The notes under the pieces are model-generated. The model ran no database searches and was not told the origin of the DNA. It was given only the letters and a program-made list of their open reading frames with translations. A stretch of DNA of 64,000 bases from Burkholderiales bacterium. GTDB taxonomy: Bacteria > Pseudomonadota > Gammaproteobacteria > Burkholderiales > SG8-39. Below, piece by piece: positions 1 through 9,178 of this stretch. The position numbers and the translations under genes were made by a program. The stretch is from assembly GCA_014860445.1 (NCBI GenBank), contig JACZJT010000051.1, positions 166,281-230,280 on the forward strand. The letters are read 5' to 3'. Every line of letters begins with the position of its first letter. Position 1 is the stretch's first letter.

Positions 1-57
1 TGGGCGCGCCGCCTGCTAGACTGGCCATTCACCGGCGCCGCACCGGCCCGCGCCAAG

Positions 58-86
58 TTGACGTTAACGTAAACGTCACCTACACT
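58..86 (+). promoter_or_regulatory. icmF promoter with palindromic MerR/LiuR-like operator
   Basis: A -35 box TTGACG (58-63) is followed by a 17-base spacer and a -10-like TACACT (81-86), 34 bases before the icmF start. The spacer region holds an 18-base near-palindrome (60-77), GACGTT-AACGTA-AACGTC, with only two mismatched pairs. An operator between -35 and -10 is typical of MerR-family regulators. LiuR, a MerR-family repressor of branched-chain amino acid catabolism in proteobacteria, uses ACGT-rich palindromes of this kind. Assignment to LiuR is inference. Confidence 0.55.
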
Positions 87-119
87 GCCGGTTCGCAGAA
101 ATTCGCAAGCGGGGTTGCC

Positions 120-3100
120 ATGACCGACTTATCGATCAACGCCAGTTCGAGCATCTACAAGCCCAGGCACAAGGTGCGCTTCGTCACCGCGGCTTCGCTG
201 TTCGACGGCCACGATGCCTCGATCAACATCATGCGCCGCATCCTGCAGGCCACCGGCTGCGAGGTGATTCACCTCGGCCACAACCGCTCGGTCGAAGAGG
301 TGGTCACCGCCGCGCTGCAGGAAGACGTGCAGGGCGTCGCCATCAGTTCCTACCAGGGCGGCCACGTCGAATACTTCAAGTACATGTTGGATCTCTTGCG
401 CGAGCGCGGCGGCGGTGAAATCAAGGTGTTCGGCGGCGGCGGCGGGGTGATCGTGCCCGAGGAGATCGAGGAACTCCATGCCTACGGCGTGGCGCGCATC
501 TATTCGCCCGAAGACGGCCAGAAAATGGGCCTGCAGGGCATGATCAACGACATGGTGATGCGCTGCGACGTCGATCTCGCCAAGCTCGCCCCGCGGGACC
601 TGAAGGCGGTCAAGGGCGGCGACCGGCGCAAGCTCGCGCAACTCATCACCGCGCTGGAAAATAAAACGGCCGACGCGAAACTGCGCGAGGCAGTGACGAA
701 GGAAGCCGAGGCGCTCGACATCCCGACCCTGGGCATCACCGGCACCGGCGGCTCGGGCAAGAGTTCGCTCACCGACGAATTGATCAGGCGCTTCCGGCTG
801 GACCAGGACGACAGCCTCAACATCGCCGTGATCGCGGTCGACCCCTCGCGGCGCAAATCCGGCGGCGCGCTGCTCGGCGACCGCATCCGCATGAACGCGA
901 TCAACGGCAGCCATATTTTCATGCGCTCGCTGGCGACGCGCGCGACCGGCTCGGAGATCTCGCAGGCCCTGCCCGAGGTGCTCTCCGCGTGCAAGCTCGC
1001 CGGCTTCGACCTTATCGTGGTCGAGACCTCCGGCATCGGCCAGGGGGATGCGGCGATCGTGCCGCTGGTCGACGTGTCGCTCTACGTGATGACGCCCGAG
1101 TTCGGCGCGGCGAGCCAGCTCGAGAAAATCGACATGCTCGATTTCGCCGATTTCGTCGCCATCAATAAATACGACCGCAAGGGCGGCGCCGACGCGCTGC
1201 GCGACGTCCGGAAGCAATACCAGCGCAACAGTGACGCCTTCAAATTCCCGCCTGAGACCATGCCGGTGTTCGGCACCATCGCAGCGCGCTTCAACGACGA
1301 CGGCGTTACCGCGCTCTACCAGCATCTGCTGCCGCGCCTCGCCGAGCACGGCCTCAAGGCCAAGCCCGGAAAACTGCCCGTGGTCGAAACCCGCGCCTCC
1401 AGCAGCCAGGCCGTGGTGGTGCCGCCGCAGCGCAGCCGCTACCTCGCCGAGATCGCCGAATGCGTGCGCGGCTATCACAAGTTCGCAAGCGGGCAGGCGC
1501 GGCTGGCGCGCGAGTTGCAGCAACTGCGCGAGACCGCGCGCATGCTGCACGATAATGACCCGACGCGCGACGGCGCGAAGACCACAGTGCTCAAGCTCAC
1601 TGAAGCGCGCGACGCCGCGCTCGACGCGCGCGCGAAGAAGCTCCTCGACATGTGGCCGCAGATGCAGGCCGCCTATTCGGGCGACGAATACGTGGTCAAG
1701 ATCCGCGGCAAGGAAATGCGCACCAAGCTCACCTCCAAGTCGCTCTCCGGCACCACGGTGCGCAAGGTGGTGCTGCCGCGCTACGAAGACCACGGCGAGC
1801 TGTTGAAGTGGCTGCTGCTGGAGAACGTGCCCGGCTCCTTCCCGTTCACCGCCGGCGTGTTCGCGTTCAAGCGCGAGAACGAAGACCCGACGCGCATGTT
1901 CGCGGGCGAGGGCGACCCCTTCCGCACCAACCGCCGCTTCAAGCACGTGTCCAAGGACATGCCGGCGAAGCGCCTCTCCACCGCCTTCGACAGCGTGACC
2001 CTCTACGGCTTCGAGCCGGACGAGCGCCCCGACATCTACGGCAAGGTCGGCAACTCGGGCGTGTCGATCGCGACGCTGGACGACATGAAGGTGCTCTACG
2101 ACGGCTTCGACCTGTGCAGCCCCAACACCTCGGTGTCCATGACCATCAACGGCCCGGCGCCGACCATGCTGGCGATGTTCCTCAACACCGCGATCGACCA
2201 GCAGGTGGAGAAATTCCGCGCCGACAACGCGCGCGAGCCGACCGAGGACGAACACGCCAAGATCAAGGCGTGGACGCTATCGACCGTGCGCGGCACGGTG
2301 CAGGCCGACATCCTCAAGGAAGACCAGGGGCAGAACACCTGCATTTTCTCGACCGAGTTTTCACTGAAGGTGATGGGCGACATCCAGGAATACTTCGTCC
2401 ACCACAAGGTGCAGAACTTCTATTCGGTGTCGATCTCGGGCTACCACATCGCCGAGGCCGGGGCGAACCCGATCAGCCAGCTCGCGTTCACGCTGTCGAA
2501 CGGGTTTACGTTTGTGGAGGCGTATCTGGCCCGCGGCATGCACATCGACGACTTCGCCGGGAACCTGTCGTTCTTCTTCAGCTACGGCATGGACCCGGAG
2601 TACACCGTGATCGGCCGCGTCGCGCGGCGCATCTGGGCGGTAGCGATGAAAAACCGCTACGGCGCGAACGAGCGCAGCCAGAAGCTCAAGTACCACTCGC
2701 AGACCAGCGGGCGCAGCCTGCACGCGCAGGAGATTTCCTTCAACGACATCCGCACCACGCTGCAGGCGCTGATCTCGACCTACGACAACACCAACAGCCT
2801 GCACACCAACGCCTACGACGAGGCCATCACCACGCCCACCGAGGAGTCGGTGCGCCGCGCGATGGCGATCCAGCTCATCATCAACCGCGAGTGGGGCCTG
2901 GCGAAGAACGAGAACCCGAACCAGGGATCGTTCATCATCGACGAGCTCACCGACCTGGTGGAAGAAGCGGTGCTGAAGGAATTCGAGGCGATCTCCGAGC
3001 GCGGCGGCGTGCTCGGCGCGATGGAGACCGGCTACCAGCGCGGCAAGATCCAGGAAGAGTCGATGTACTACGAGCACAAGAAGCACGACGGCTCCTACCC

Positions 3101-3389
3101 GATCGTGGGCGTCAACACCTTCCGCGACCCGCACGCGGGCGAGGTGCCGCAGCGCATCGAACTGATCCGCTCGACCGAAGAGGAAAAGCAATCGCAGTTG
3201 AAGCGCCTGCGCGATTTCAAGGCGCGGCACCAGGACGAGTCCGGCCCCATGCTCGCGCGATTGCAGCAGGCGGTGATCGCCAATCAGAACGTGTTCGAAG
3301 TGCTGGTGGATGCGGTGCGCTGCTGCTCGCTCGGGCAGATCACGAATGCGCTGTTCGAGGTGGGGGGGCAGTATCGGAGGAGTATGTAG
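120..3389 (+). CDS. icmF: Fused isobutyryl-CoA mutase IcmF
   Basis: Adenosylcobalamin-dependent enzyme that interconverts isobutyryl-CoA and n-butyryl-CoA, linking valine and short-chain acyl-CoA catabolism. The 1089 residues match the usual length of the fused enzyme. Domain order: B12-binding domain (about 15-150, with the cobalamin-binding His in DGHDAS, H31); MeaI-like GTPase chaperone with Walker [10 protein letters not shown] (208-216); linker; and TIM-barrel mutase (about 560-1089, ending in the small-subunit-like tail). The start is supported by the promoter just upstream. The last 359 bases recur at 6666-7024 in diverged form, so the gene may be a hybrid made when DNA was inserted behind it. 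Confidence 0.95.
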   Translation: MTDLSINASSSIYKPRHKVRFVTAASLFDGHDASINIMRRILQATGCEVIHLGHNRSVEEVVTAALQEDVQGVAISSYQGGHVEYFKYMLDLLRERGGGEIKVFGGGGGVIVPEEIEELHAYGVARIYSPEDGQKMGLQGMINDMVMRCDVDLAKLAPRDLKAVKGGDRRKLAQLITALENKTADAKLREAVTKEAEALDIPTLGITGTGGSGKSSLTDELIRRFRLDQDDSLNIAVIAVDPSRRKSGGALLGDRIRMNAINGSHIFMRSLATRATGSEISQALPEVLSACKLAGFDLIVVETSGIGQGDAAIVPLVDVSLYVMTPEFGAASQLEKIDMLDFADFVAINKYDRKGGADALRDVRKQYQRNSDAFKFPPETMPVFGTIAARFNDDGVTALYQHLLPRLAEHGLKAKPGKLPVVETRASSSQAVVVPPQRSRYLAEIAECVRGYHKFASGQARLARELQQLRETARMLHDNDPTRDGAKTTVLKLTEARDAALDARAKKLLDMWPQMQAAYSGDEYVVKIRGKEMRTKLTSKSLSGTTVRKVVLPRYEDHGELLKWLLLENVPGSFPFTAGVFAFKRENEDPTRMFAGEGDPFRTNRRFKHVSKDMPAKRLSTAFDSVTLYGFEPDERPDIYGKVGNSGVSIATLDDMKVLYDGFDLCSPNTSVSMTINGPAPTMLAMFLNTAIDQQVEKFRADNAREPTEDEHAKIKAWTLSTVRGTVQADILKEDQGQNTCIFSTEFSLKVMGDIQEYFVHHKVQNFYSVSISGYHIAEAGANPISQLAFTLSNGFTFVEAYLARGMHIDDFAGNLSFFFSYGMDPEYTVIGRVARRIWAVAMKNRYGANERSQKLKYHSQTSGRSLHAQEISFNDIRTTLQALISTYDNTNSLHTNAYDEAITTPTEESVRRAMAIQLIINREWGLAKNENPNQGSFIIDELTDLVEEAVLKEFEAISERGGVLGAMETGYQRGKIQEESMYYEHKKHDGSYPIVGVNTFRDPHAGEVPQRIELIRSTEEEKQSQLKRLRDFKARHQDESGPMLARLQQAVIANQNVFEVLVDAVRCCSLGQITNALFEVGGQYRRSM

Positions 3390-3390
3390 G
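3032..3390 (+). repeat. Direct repeat, icmF 3' end (partner at 6666-7024)
   Basis: This 359-base stretch aligns without gaps to 6666-7024 at an offset of 3634. By eye there are about 22 substitutions (about 94% identity), and all but two are synonymous. The two copies bracket 3391-6665, which carries the protease/small protein/endonuclease cassette. Similarity stops one base past both stop codons. Confidence 0.93.
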
Positions 3391-4023
3391 CTACGGCTAC
3401 TCGGCCGGATGCAAGCGAAATCGTGGCTTAGGAGGAAGGCATCGACCTTGACGCCATTCCAATTACGGCTTGATTGACTACGGGTGTTTTCACGCCATTA
3501 AGAATTTTCGTCGGTTATAGGAGGCACGAGCATCCTAGCAGCTCTGTATCCGAACATTGCGCCACGTCGCAGGCGAATTCCCACTTTGCAACAACCCACC
3601 AGGGTGGTCGATAGGTGTTTCGCCGGCCTTCGGTGGGTGGCTAATCTGTTCGGCATAGACCATTTGGATGATGTAATCGCGCTGCCAGTATTGTTAGGCT
3701 TATAAAACAGCTGGTCGGAACCTGGTCCCGGGCGAAATCAGGACGAGTTCGCGGTTAAGGGGGCAGTGCTGGCGCCGTATGTAGTTCCGCGCTTCGCGTT
3801 TAGCTGCTCGATTGCTACGAGGTGAGCGCAGAACCCTTAAGCAATTTGATAATCAGGAATCAACGGGGTCAGAGACGAATTCCTCTTGATGTTCACGCGC
3901 AAGTATTCATGACAGACCAATATTGGATCAACTCTGCCTCGCAAAGCAATGTTGACAGGGAGAAACAGCGAAGAACGGGATTTCATCTGAACGCCGCTGT
4001 CAAGGTGGCGTCATTTTGGGAGG
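3391..4023. other. Gene-free left flank of accessory cassette
   Basis: No credible coding region is visible in these 633 bases; the open frame at 3822-4100 lacks a ribosome site and resembles no family. Base composition is more AT-rich than the core genes. Around 3865 is GGGGTCAGAGACGAATT, close to the GGGGTCAGA sequence often found beside REP elements and their RAYT transposases. A related motif occurs at 9191-9224, so mobile-element debris is possible at this edge. Confidence 0.5.
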
Positions 4024-4029
4024 ATGATC

Positions 4030-5400
4030 ATGCGATACCGCGTCTTGACGGTGCTGCCGAAACAGGAACCGCTCACGGAATCTGCAATGGCTTTCCGTGA
4101 GCGCCGTATGCCGACGATTCCGCTGCGAGCAGCGAAGATCCCGAGCGGCATGCAAATCGATGAGACGGCGCCGGCTTTGCCAATGGGTGGCGCGCATGCG
4201 GCGGCCATGTCGATGGAATCGCTGCAGGCGAATGTGTCGGAGCATTTCGTGGTGCAGGGATTCGTGGAGGCGGAGAAGCCGGAAGACGTTCCCGAGACTT
4301 CCGACGGAAAGGTCCTCTACGCTGACCCGCAGATCGCCCCGTTCCAGTATGCGCAGCCGATCGCTGGCTTTGCCACGACCTGCGGCAATACCCCACCGGT
4401 CGGCGACGATAATTTTGTCAGGAGTCGCCTCAATGTCGGTGCGCTGGCCGGCAAGAATCTTGACGGCATGGGCGTGGCCATAGCCATCATGGACACTGGC
4501 ATCAACCTCGCGCATCTCAATGCAAGGCTGGGCGCCGGAGTACGACTCGATGCACAGAATTCGTGGTCGCCTCAGGGGGGGCTGGTATCGCCCGGCAAGT
4601 ACCCTGTGAATCACGGCACGATGTGCGCCTATGACGCTCTAATTGCCGCGCCCAAAGCGACACTTTTTGATTATCCGATCCTCGGCGTTCAGGCGCCCGG
4701 CGGTGGCCAGATGTCCGGCTCGATCGGTGTTGCACTGATCGCGTTCTCGCACCTGATGGCGAACTGGGCCGTGGCATTTGCCCCGGGCGGGGCATCGAAA
4801 TACAAGGCGCTGATCGTCAACAACAGTTGGGGCATGTTCCACCCTAGTTGGGACCTGCCGGTAGGCCACCCTGGACGCTATTGCGACAACCCGAACCACC
4901 CGTTCAATCTGGTCGTCGGCGTCCTGGCCCGCTCGGCTGACATCCTGTTTGCTGCCGGGAACTGCGGCGACGTGTGCGCGGACTCGCGCTGCAACAACCG
5001 AACCACTGGGACGATCATGGGCGCAAACGCGCATGCGGACGTCCTTACGGTCGCGGGATGCGACGTCAACAATCGGCGCGTAGGCTACTCGTCTCAGGGC
5101 CCTTCCATCCAAGGCATGCCGCAACAAAAACCCGATCTCGCGACCTATACGCATTTCAAGGGCTCGGAAGCTTTTGGCGCTGGAACACCTGACTCCGGAA
5201 CATCGGCCGCGTGCCCGGTTGCTGCGGGCTGTGTCGCAGCGCTGCGCACGCGGCTCGATCCGCGAACGACCCCGTCCGCTAATTTGTTTGCACAGCTGCG
5301 GGCGAGCGCGCAGAGTGCAGGCGGCACTCCGGGATGGAACGGTGATTACGGCTACGGCATTCTCGATCCGCTTGCAGCGGCCGGCGCTCTGGGGCTCTGA
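4030..5400 (+). CDS. S8 (subtilisin-like) serine peptidase, no signal peptide
   Basis: A 456-residue subtilase. The catalytic triad is visible: Asp in MDTGI (about D155), His in NHGT (about H195), Ser in SGTSAACP (about S392), with oxyanion Asn in AAGNCG (about N311). About 140 residues precede the catalytic domain and look like a propeptide or regulatory region (SEHFVVQGFVEAE, VLYADPQI). There is no signal peptide or membrane segment, so it probably acts in the cytoplasm. GGGAGG at 4018-4023 directly abuts an ATG at 4024 but lies six bases from the ATG at 4030, so 4030 is chosen. The following genes are tightly spaced and read the same way, suggesting one cassette in which the peptidase is controlled by, or acts on, its neighbours (inference). 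Confidence 0.88.
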   Translation: MRYRVLTVLPKQEPLTESAMAFRERRMPTIPLRAAKIPSGMQIDETAPALPMGGAHAAAMSMESLQANVSEHFVVQGFVEAEKPEDVPETSDGKVLYADPQIAPFQYAQPIAGFATTCGNTPPVGDDNFVRSRLNVGALAGKNLDGMGVAIAIMDTGINLAHLNARLGAGVRLDAQNSWSPQGGLVSPGKYPVNHGTMCAYDALIAAPKATLFDYPILGVQAPGGGQMSGSIGVALIAFSHLMANWAVAFAPGGASKYKALIVNNSWGMFHPSWDLPVGHPGRYCDNPNHPFNLVVGVLARSADILFAAGNCGDVCADSRCNNRTTGTIMGANAHADVLTVAGCDVNNRRVGYSSQGPSIQGMPQQKPDLATYTHFKGSEAFGAGTPDSGTSAACPVAAGCVAALRTRLDPRTTPSANLFAQLRASAQSAGGTPGWNGDYGYGILDPLAAAGALGL

Positions 5401-5404
5401 CGCC

Positions 5405-5689
5405 GTGAGCGACGCGAAGCCCGCAACGGTGCTGGTGACCGTCACAAACATCGGCAGCAGCCCTGAGCTGAAGGATGCCGCGCAGCAACTCGGTGTCCGC
5501 GTTGAGGACATCGACGCGGCCTTCGGCCTGTTGCCCATTGACGCTGGGGCTGGTCTGTACTGCGTCCAAGTTGTTGCGGACCGACTACCTGCGGGTTTCG
5601 AACAACGCGATCCCTACCAGGGACCCTTTGCCGACCCAGGCATCGCGCCACTTGGGCCGGTACGCCGTAGCAGGAAGACAGAGGAGTAG
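5405..5689 (+). CDS. Small protein next to subtilase; possible I9-like inhibitor
   Basis: A 94-residue protein starting at GTG four bases after the peptidase stop. I do not recognise the family with certainty. Its core (VLVTVTN, then LGVRVEDIDAAFGLL, then LYCVQVVAD) alternates strand, helix and strand, much like the inhibitor I9/propeptide fold of subtilases. It ends in a proline-rich, basic tail of the sort that can occupy a protease active site. Its position directly behind the peptidase gene fits a separately encoded inhibitor or chaperone. A substrate or adaptor role is equally possible. The coding frame is well supported by spacing; the function is inference. Confidence 0.6.
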   Translation: MSDAKPATVLVTVTNIGSSPELKDAAQQLGVRVEDIDAAFGLLPIDAGAGLYCVQVVADRLPAGFEQRDPYQGPFADPGIAPLGPVRRSRKTEE

Positions 5690-5694
5690 CGAAC

Positions 5695-5727
5695 ATGAAA
5701 GAAGCCGAAGATGACAACCGCACTTAG
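5695..5727 (+). other. Possible 10-codon leader overlapping the endonuclease start
   Basis: GAGGAG at 5681-5686 is the only strong ribosome site here. It is best spaced for the ATG at 5695, which opens a 10-codon frame ending at 5727. The endonuclease ATG at 5711 lies inside this frame in another phase and has only a weak GAAG ahead of it. Translation of the nuclease may depend on the leader, which would keep its level low, or the leader may be coincidental. Confidence 0.25.
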
Positions 5728-6634
5728 CGACATGATCAGCCTCGGTGCGCTCGCGAGCGTACCTGCAGGAGAGCCCGCCATGGCTGCGGGGCCACGCACT
5801 ACGCCACCAGGCGAGTTCAACGGGCGTCAGGGCTACGACAGGGATTTCCTGGAAGACTTTGCCGTCGACCTACCGAAGCGGGTCGGCGTCCGCGACGGTG
5901 ACGAGGTGATGCTGTCATCGGGCGGGGGCTCTGTCCTGCACTACGAGCACTTTTCGCTGGTCATGTCGAAGTCTCGGCGCATAGCGCTCTTTACAGCGTG
6001 CAATATCGACGGGGCCAAATGCAAGAAGATCAAGCGAAGCAAGGATGTTTGGGCGCTTGACGGCCGTATCGACGCGAAGTACCAGATGGGCGAAGACATG
6101 TACACCAACAACCGCCTCGACCGCGGCCACCTTGTCCGACGCGAGGACCCGGTCTGGGGAACGAGCGCCGCGATCGCCAACGACGATACATTCCACTTTA
6201 CGAATTGCTCGCCTCAGTACGACGAGTTCAACGAACAAATATGGCTCGGGCTCGAGAACTATCTGCTCAAGAACGCTCGCGCGCACAAGCTTCAGATCTC
6301 CGTGTTTACCGGACCTGTGCTTCGAGACGACGATCCATCGTACCGAAAGGCAAGAATTCCGCGAGAATACTGGAAAGTGGTCTGCCTAGTTACCGAAAAT
6401 CACCGCGCCTCCGCGACAGCCTACAAGATCAGCCAAGCGGACCTGCTCGACGAGGGCATGGCGTTTGTATTTGGCAAGTACAAGACCTACCAGGTCAGCG
6501 TCCGAAGTATCGAAGCGCTGGCGCACCTGGACTTTGGCAAATTAAGGGACTGCGATGGCTTCTCGACTCAAGAAACCATGGCGCCTGGCAAAATGGAGCG
6601 CGAACTTGTGGATTGGCGCGACATCTTGATTTGA
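5711..6634 (+). CDS. DNA/RNA non-specific endonuclease (NUC/His-Me finger)
   Basis: A 307-residue nuclease of the NUC1/NucA family, which cleaves DNA and RNA with a magnesium ion. The DRGH motif (residues 137-140, His140 as general base) and the downstream N-x-SPQ block with NEQIW (metal ligand about N174) are intact. The first 50 or so residues are rich in Ala, Gly and Pro and precede the family core. There is no convincing secretion signal, so the enzyme would be toxic to its own cell unless restrained. The subtilase upstream could activate it by removing the N-terminal extension, or destroy it (inference). It is the last gene before the displaced icmF tail. Confidence 0.87.
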   Translation: MTTALSDMISLGALASVPAGEPAMAAGPRTTPPGEFNGRQGYDRDFLEDFAVDLPKRVGVRDGDEVMLSSGGGSVLHYEHFSLVMSKSRRIALFTACNIDGAKCKKIKRSKDVWALDGRIDAKYQMGEDMYTNNRLDRGHLVRREDPVWGTSAAIANDDTFHFTNCSPQYDEFNEQIWLGLENYLLKNARAHKLQISVFTGPVLRDDDPSYRKARIPREYWKVVCLVTENHRASATAYKISQADLLDEGMAFVFGKYKTYQVSVRSIEALAHLDFGKLRDCDGFSTQETMAPGKMERELVDWRDILI

Positions 6635-6666
6635 CACCGTCTCTTTACGAGGTCTTGTCGTAGCCC

Positions 6667-7023
6667 TACCGGCGCGGCAAGATCCAGGAAGAATCGATGT
6701 ACTACGAGCACAAGAAGCACGACGGCTCCTACCCGATCGTCGGCGTCAACACCTTCCGCGACCCGCACGCGGGCGAAGTGCCGCAGAGGATCGAGCTGAT
6801 CCGCTCGACCGAGGAGGAAAAGCAAAGTCAGCTCAAGCGCCTGCGCGACTTCAAGGCGCGGCACAAGGACGAGTCCGGCCCGATGCTCGCGCGCCTGCAG
6901 CAGGCGGTGATCGCCAATCAGAACGTGTTCGAGGTGTTGGTGGACGCGGTGCGCTGCTGCTCGCTCGGGCAGATCACGAATGCGCTTTTCGAGGTGGGGG
7001 GGCAGTATCGGAGGAGTATGTAG
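6667..7023 (+). pseudogene. Displaced 3' fragment of icmF
   Basis: This frame encodes the last 119 residues of IcmF, beginning [10 protein letters not shown], with a TAG just upstream (6661-6663) and no start context. Relative to 3033-3389 the protein differs at two positions (Q to R and Q to K), while about twenty other base changes are silent. Such a silent pattern means the copies diverged while under selection, so this is not a recent tandem duplication. It is best read as the original or a donor 3' end separated from its gene by inserted DNA. Confidence 0.92.
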
Positions 7024-7024
7024 G

Positions 7025-7371
7025 ATTGCGGTCTTGCTTCGGGAGGCTTGGGGTATCTGAGCCGAATAGGCAATTATTGATCCGCAAGCCCTAAGTTCGA
7101 GCACTAGTCGGGGAACCATTCCGGTACAGGTCTAGGCACTACAACGGCGGTAATCGGAGCGGCTTGACTCGTCGCCGCTCCTCTAGAGCCAATTGCGGCC
7201 TGACCTCGGACCAAGACCTTCGGTCTATAGACAAGGGTAGTGCCCAGGCTTAGGCTAGGCATCCGTAGGCCCCCGTGTTACCGCAACGGGGGCACAAGCT
7301 GCTTCGCTCGTGGTGACGATTTCTGTCACCTAACAATTTCAACTACTACACATTATGCGTTGAGGCCATAG
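7025..7371. other. Intergenic region, no gene seen
   Basis: No coding frame is supported in these 347 bases between the icmF fragment and the next gene. At about 7269-7292 there is an imperfect GC-rich hairpin (CCCCCGTG pairing with AACGGGGG) without a T tract, a weak terminator candidate. GAGG a few bases before 7372 may serve the next gene as ribosome site. Confidence 0.4.
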
Positions 7372-8238
7372 ATGGATGATTTCCCCCTTTTCGAGATTGC
7401 AGCAGTCGCGTCAGTCCTATCCGCTGGCTTTGCTATCGTCGGTCTCTTCGTTGCGGCGATTTGCATCTTCTTTCCGCGACAACAAAGTGTTTCCATCAAG
7501 TTGCTTGGCAGTCTAATGGTTCTTGCTTTAGCGTTTGCGGCCAACAACGTTGCGGTCTACTCCCTGGCCATCTTTATCGTCGCCACGTTGGTTACAGATC
7601 TCGACTTTCTTGAAAAGATTGCAGCTCTCTTTTGGAATAGAGACAAGTACTGGGAGTACAGGATGGGCCAAATACCTCCATCCGAGGTAAAGGCACGCGT
7701 TGCAAGCGAAGCCCAGCAGGAGGCCGAGGCAGAGAGTTCAACTACAACAGAAACAGGAGTCAAACCCGAAAAGGAACGCCTCGGGCCATCTGCAATTAAG
7801 TCGTTCGTCGCCGATGCACTCTCGTTTGAGAGAGCGGTCAATAATGCACTAGCCGCCGGCCACGGGCCATTCGCGCCCACAAGAATCATTACCAATCGTA
7901 GGCTCCGTTCGTCTTCTGGCGCTGTCGAACTCGACGCCATCGTTGAAACCCCATCCGCTGACTATGTCGTCGAAATCAAGTATTCCAAGCGTCCCCACGT
8001 ACTGCTAAATGCCCTCGCAGCGGTGGAGCGCGGAGCAGGCGCGTACCGAGCGTACCTAAATGAACGTGGCATCGTGAAAGAGGTCATTCCCGTTGCAGTC
8101 ATCCCCGCAGGTGTCTCTGCGCCATCCTTATTTCGTGGTGTGATGCCAGTTCTCCAGTTCAACAGTACCGAGCAAGAGTTTGTGAATCAAGAAGAATTTT
8201 TAACGGCTGTGCGAACCCGGCGGGAAACGAATGCATAA
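7372..8238 (+). CDS. Membrane-anchored PD-(D/E)XK-like nuclease
   Basis: A 288-residue protein with two N-terminal membrane helices (about 8-34 and 41-75), a charged linker rich in Glu, Thr and Ser (about 100-138), and a cytoplasmic domain. That domain carries a restriction-endonuclease-like pattern: E153 in a helix, VELDAIV with D188, and YVVEIKYSK with E201 and K203. This E-D-ExK layout is typical of Holliday-junction-resolvase and restriction folds, including NERD-like membrane nucleases. The exact family is not recognised. It stands alone on the plus strand ahead of two other defence-type genes, so a role in sensing or cutting foreign DNA at the membrane is plausible inference. Confidence 0.6.
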   Translation: MDDFPLFEIAAVASVLSAGFAIVGLFVAAICIFFPRQQSVSIKLLGSLMVLALAFAANNVAVYSLAIFIVATLVTDLDFLEKIAALFWNRDKYWEYRMGQIPPSEVKARVASEAQQEAEAESSTTTETGVKPEKERLGPSAIKSFVADALSFERAVNNALAAGHGPFAPTRIITNRRLRSSSGAVELDAIVETPSADYVVEIKYSKRPHVLLNALAAVERGAGAYRAYLNERGIVKEVIPVAVIPAGVSAPSLFRGVMPVLQFNSTEQEFVNQEEFLTAVRTRRETNA

Positions 8239-8310
8239 CACTGCGTTCAAGGGGGCGCGCCGCCTATCGGCGGAGCGCACCTCAACTTCACGTTACACAT
8301 AGGAGAGAGT

Positions 8311-9168
8311 GTGGGTCGCAAACTGACAGTGTTTATGCTCGACGGCACCCCCACTGGGCCCAAGACCGTGGAAATAGGCAATTGGTCCGGTAGGGCAATC
8401 TTCAGCCAAAGAGCCTCACTGAAGGGTCTCCTGCACCGCAATGAGTTCGCTGCTCAAGGCGTCTATTTGTTGCAGAGTGAGAGCGACGATGACAAGTTTG
8501 AAAGCTCAATCTACATTGGAGAAGCGGAGGAACTATCCACCCGGCTTAAGCAGCACATCGCGGATCGAGACTTCGAGGCAGTTGTGTGCTTTTCCAGTCG
8601 AGACGAAGGCCTAACCAAAGCTCACATCAAGTATCTCGAGGCAAAGCTAATACAACTTGCGCGCGACGCCAATACGTCGCGAGTGGAGAATAGCAACAGT
8701 CCGAGGGGAGCAAAGCTCTCAGAAGCCGAAGCATCCGACATGGACTATTTCATAGAGCAGATCAAGCTTATCTTACCGGTGGTTGGCGTTCGATCCCTCG
8801 TTGTCGCTACCCCGCATTCCGTCACTCCGCGGCAGCCTAACGTGGGCGAGCGGGAATACATAGTCAAATCCAAAGAGCTCAAAGCCAGAATGTTTGAGTC
8901 AGACCGTGGCTTTGTGGTCCGCGCAGGATCAGAGGCAGCGTTGGCAACCTCAAAGTCGATTGCTCCTGGTTGGTTAAACATGCGGAAAAAGCTCATTGAT
9001 GTTGGTGTTCTGAAGCAAGTGGGAGACCGGTTTGTCTTCTCCGAAGATGCCACCTTTTCATCGCCTAGTGCAGCTTCCTCGGTGATCCTCGGGCGACAGG
9101 CCCCGGGGCCGATAAGCTGGGCCCTGCCAGATGGCAGAACGTATAAGGACGCTCAGACCGATGCCTAA
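8311..9168 (+). CDS. GIY-YIG nuclease with C-terminal DUF4357
   Basis: A 285-residue protein. The N-terminal domain has the GIY-YIG landmarks: GVYLL (50-54), IYIGEAE (67-73), R78 and the catalytic Glu in KYLEAKL (E110). The C-terminal 100 residues (from about 190, with SKELKARMFESDRGFVVR and WLNMRKKLI) match the DUF4357 type found after GIY-YIG or restriction-type domains. GTG is the start because AGGAGAG at 8301-8307 sits just before it and no better ATG exists. The reaction is presumably DNA cleavage. Proteins of this architecture are common in restriction and defence neighbourhoods, which fits here. Confidence 0.8.
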   Translation: MGRKLTVFMLDGTPTGPKTVEIGNWSGRAIFSQRASLKGLLHRNEFAAQGVYLLQSESDDDKFESSIYIGEAEELSTRLKQHIADRDFEAVVCFSSRDEGLTKAHIKYLEAKLIQLARDANTSRVENSNSPRGAKLSEAEASDMDYFIEQIKLILPVVGVRSLVVATPHSVTPRQPNVGEREYIVKSKELKARMFESDRGFVVRAGSEAALATSKSIAPGWLNMRKKLIDVGVLKQVGDRFVFSEDATFSSPSAASSVILGRQAPGPISWALPDGRTYKDAQTDA

Positions 9169-9178
9169 CTACTAATTG

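Noticed and set aside
129..2255. 708-codon minus-strand frame opposite icmF
   Set aside because: Same codon-bias shadow; His/Arg/Val-rich, no motifs, and icmF occupies the region completely.
3822..4100. 92-codon frame before the protease gene
   Set aside because: No ribosome site, overlaps the protease start, and includes the REP-like GGGGTCAGAG sequence.
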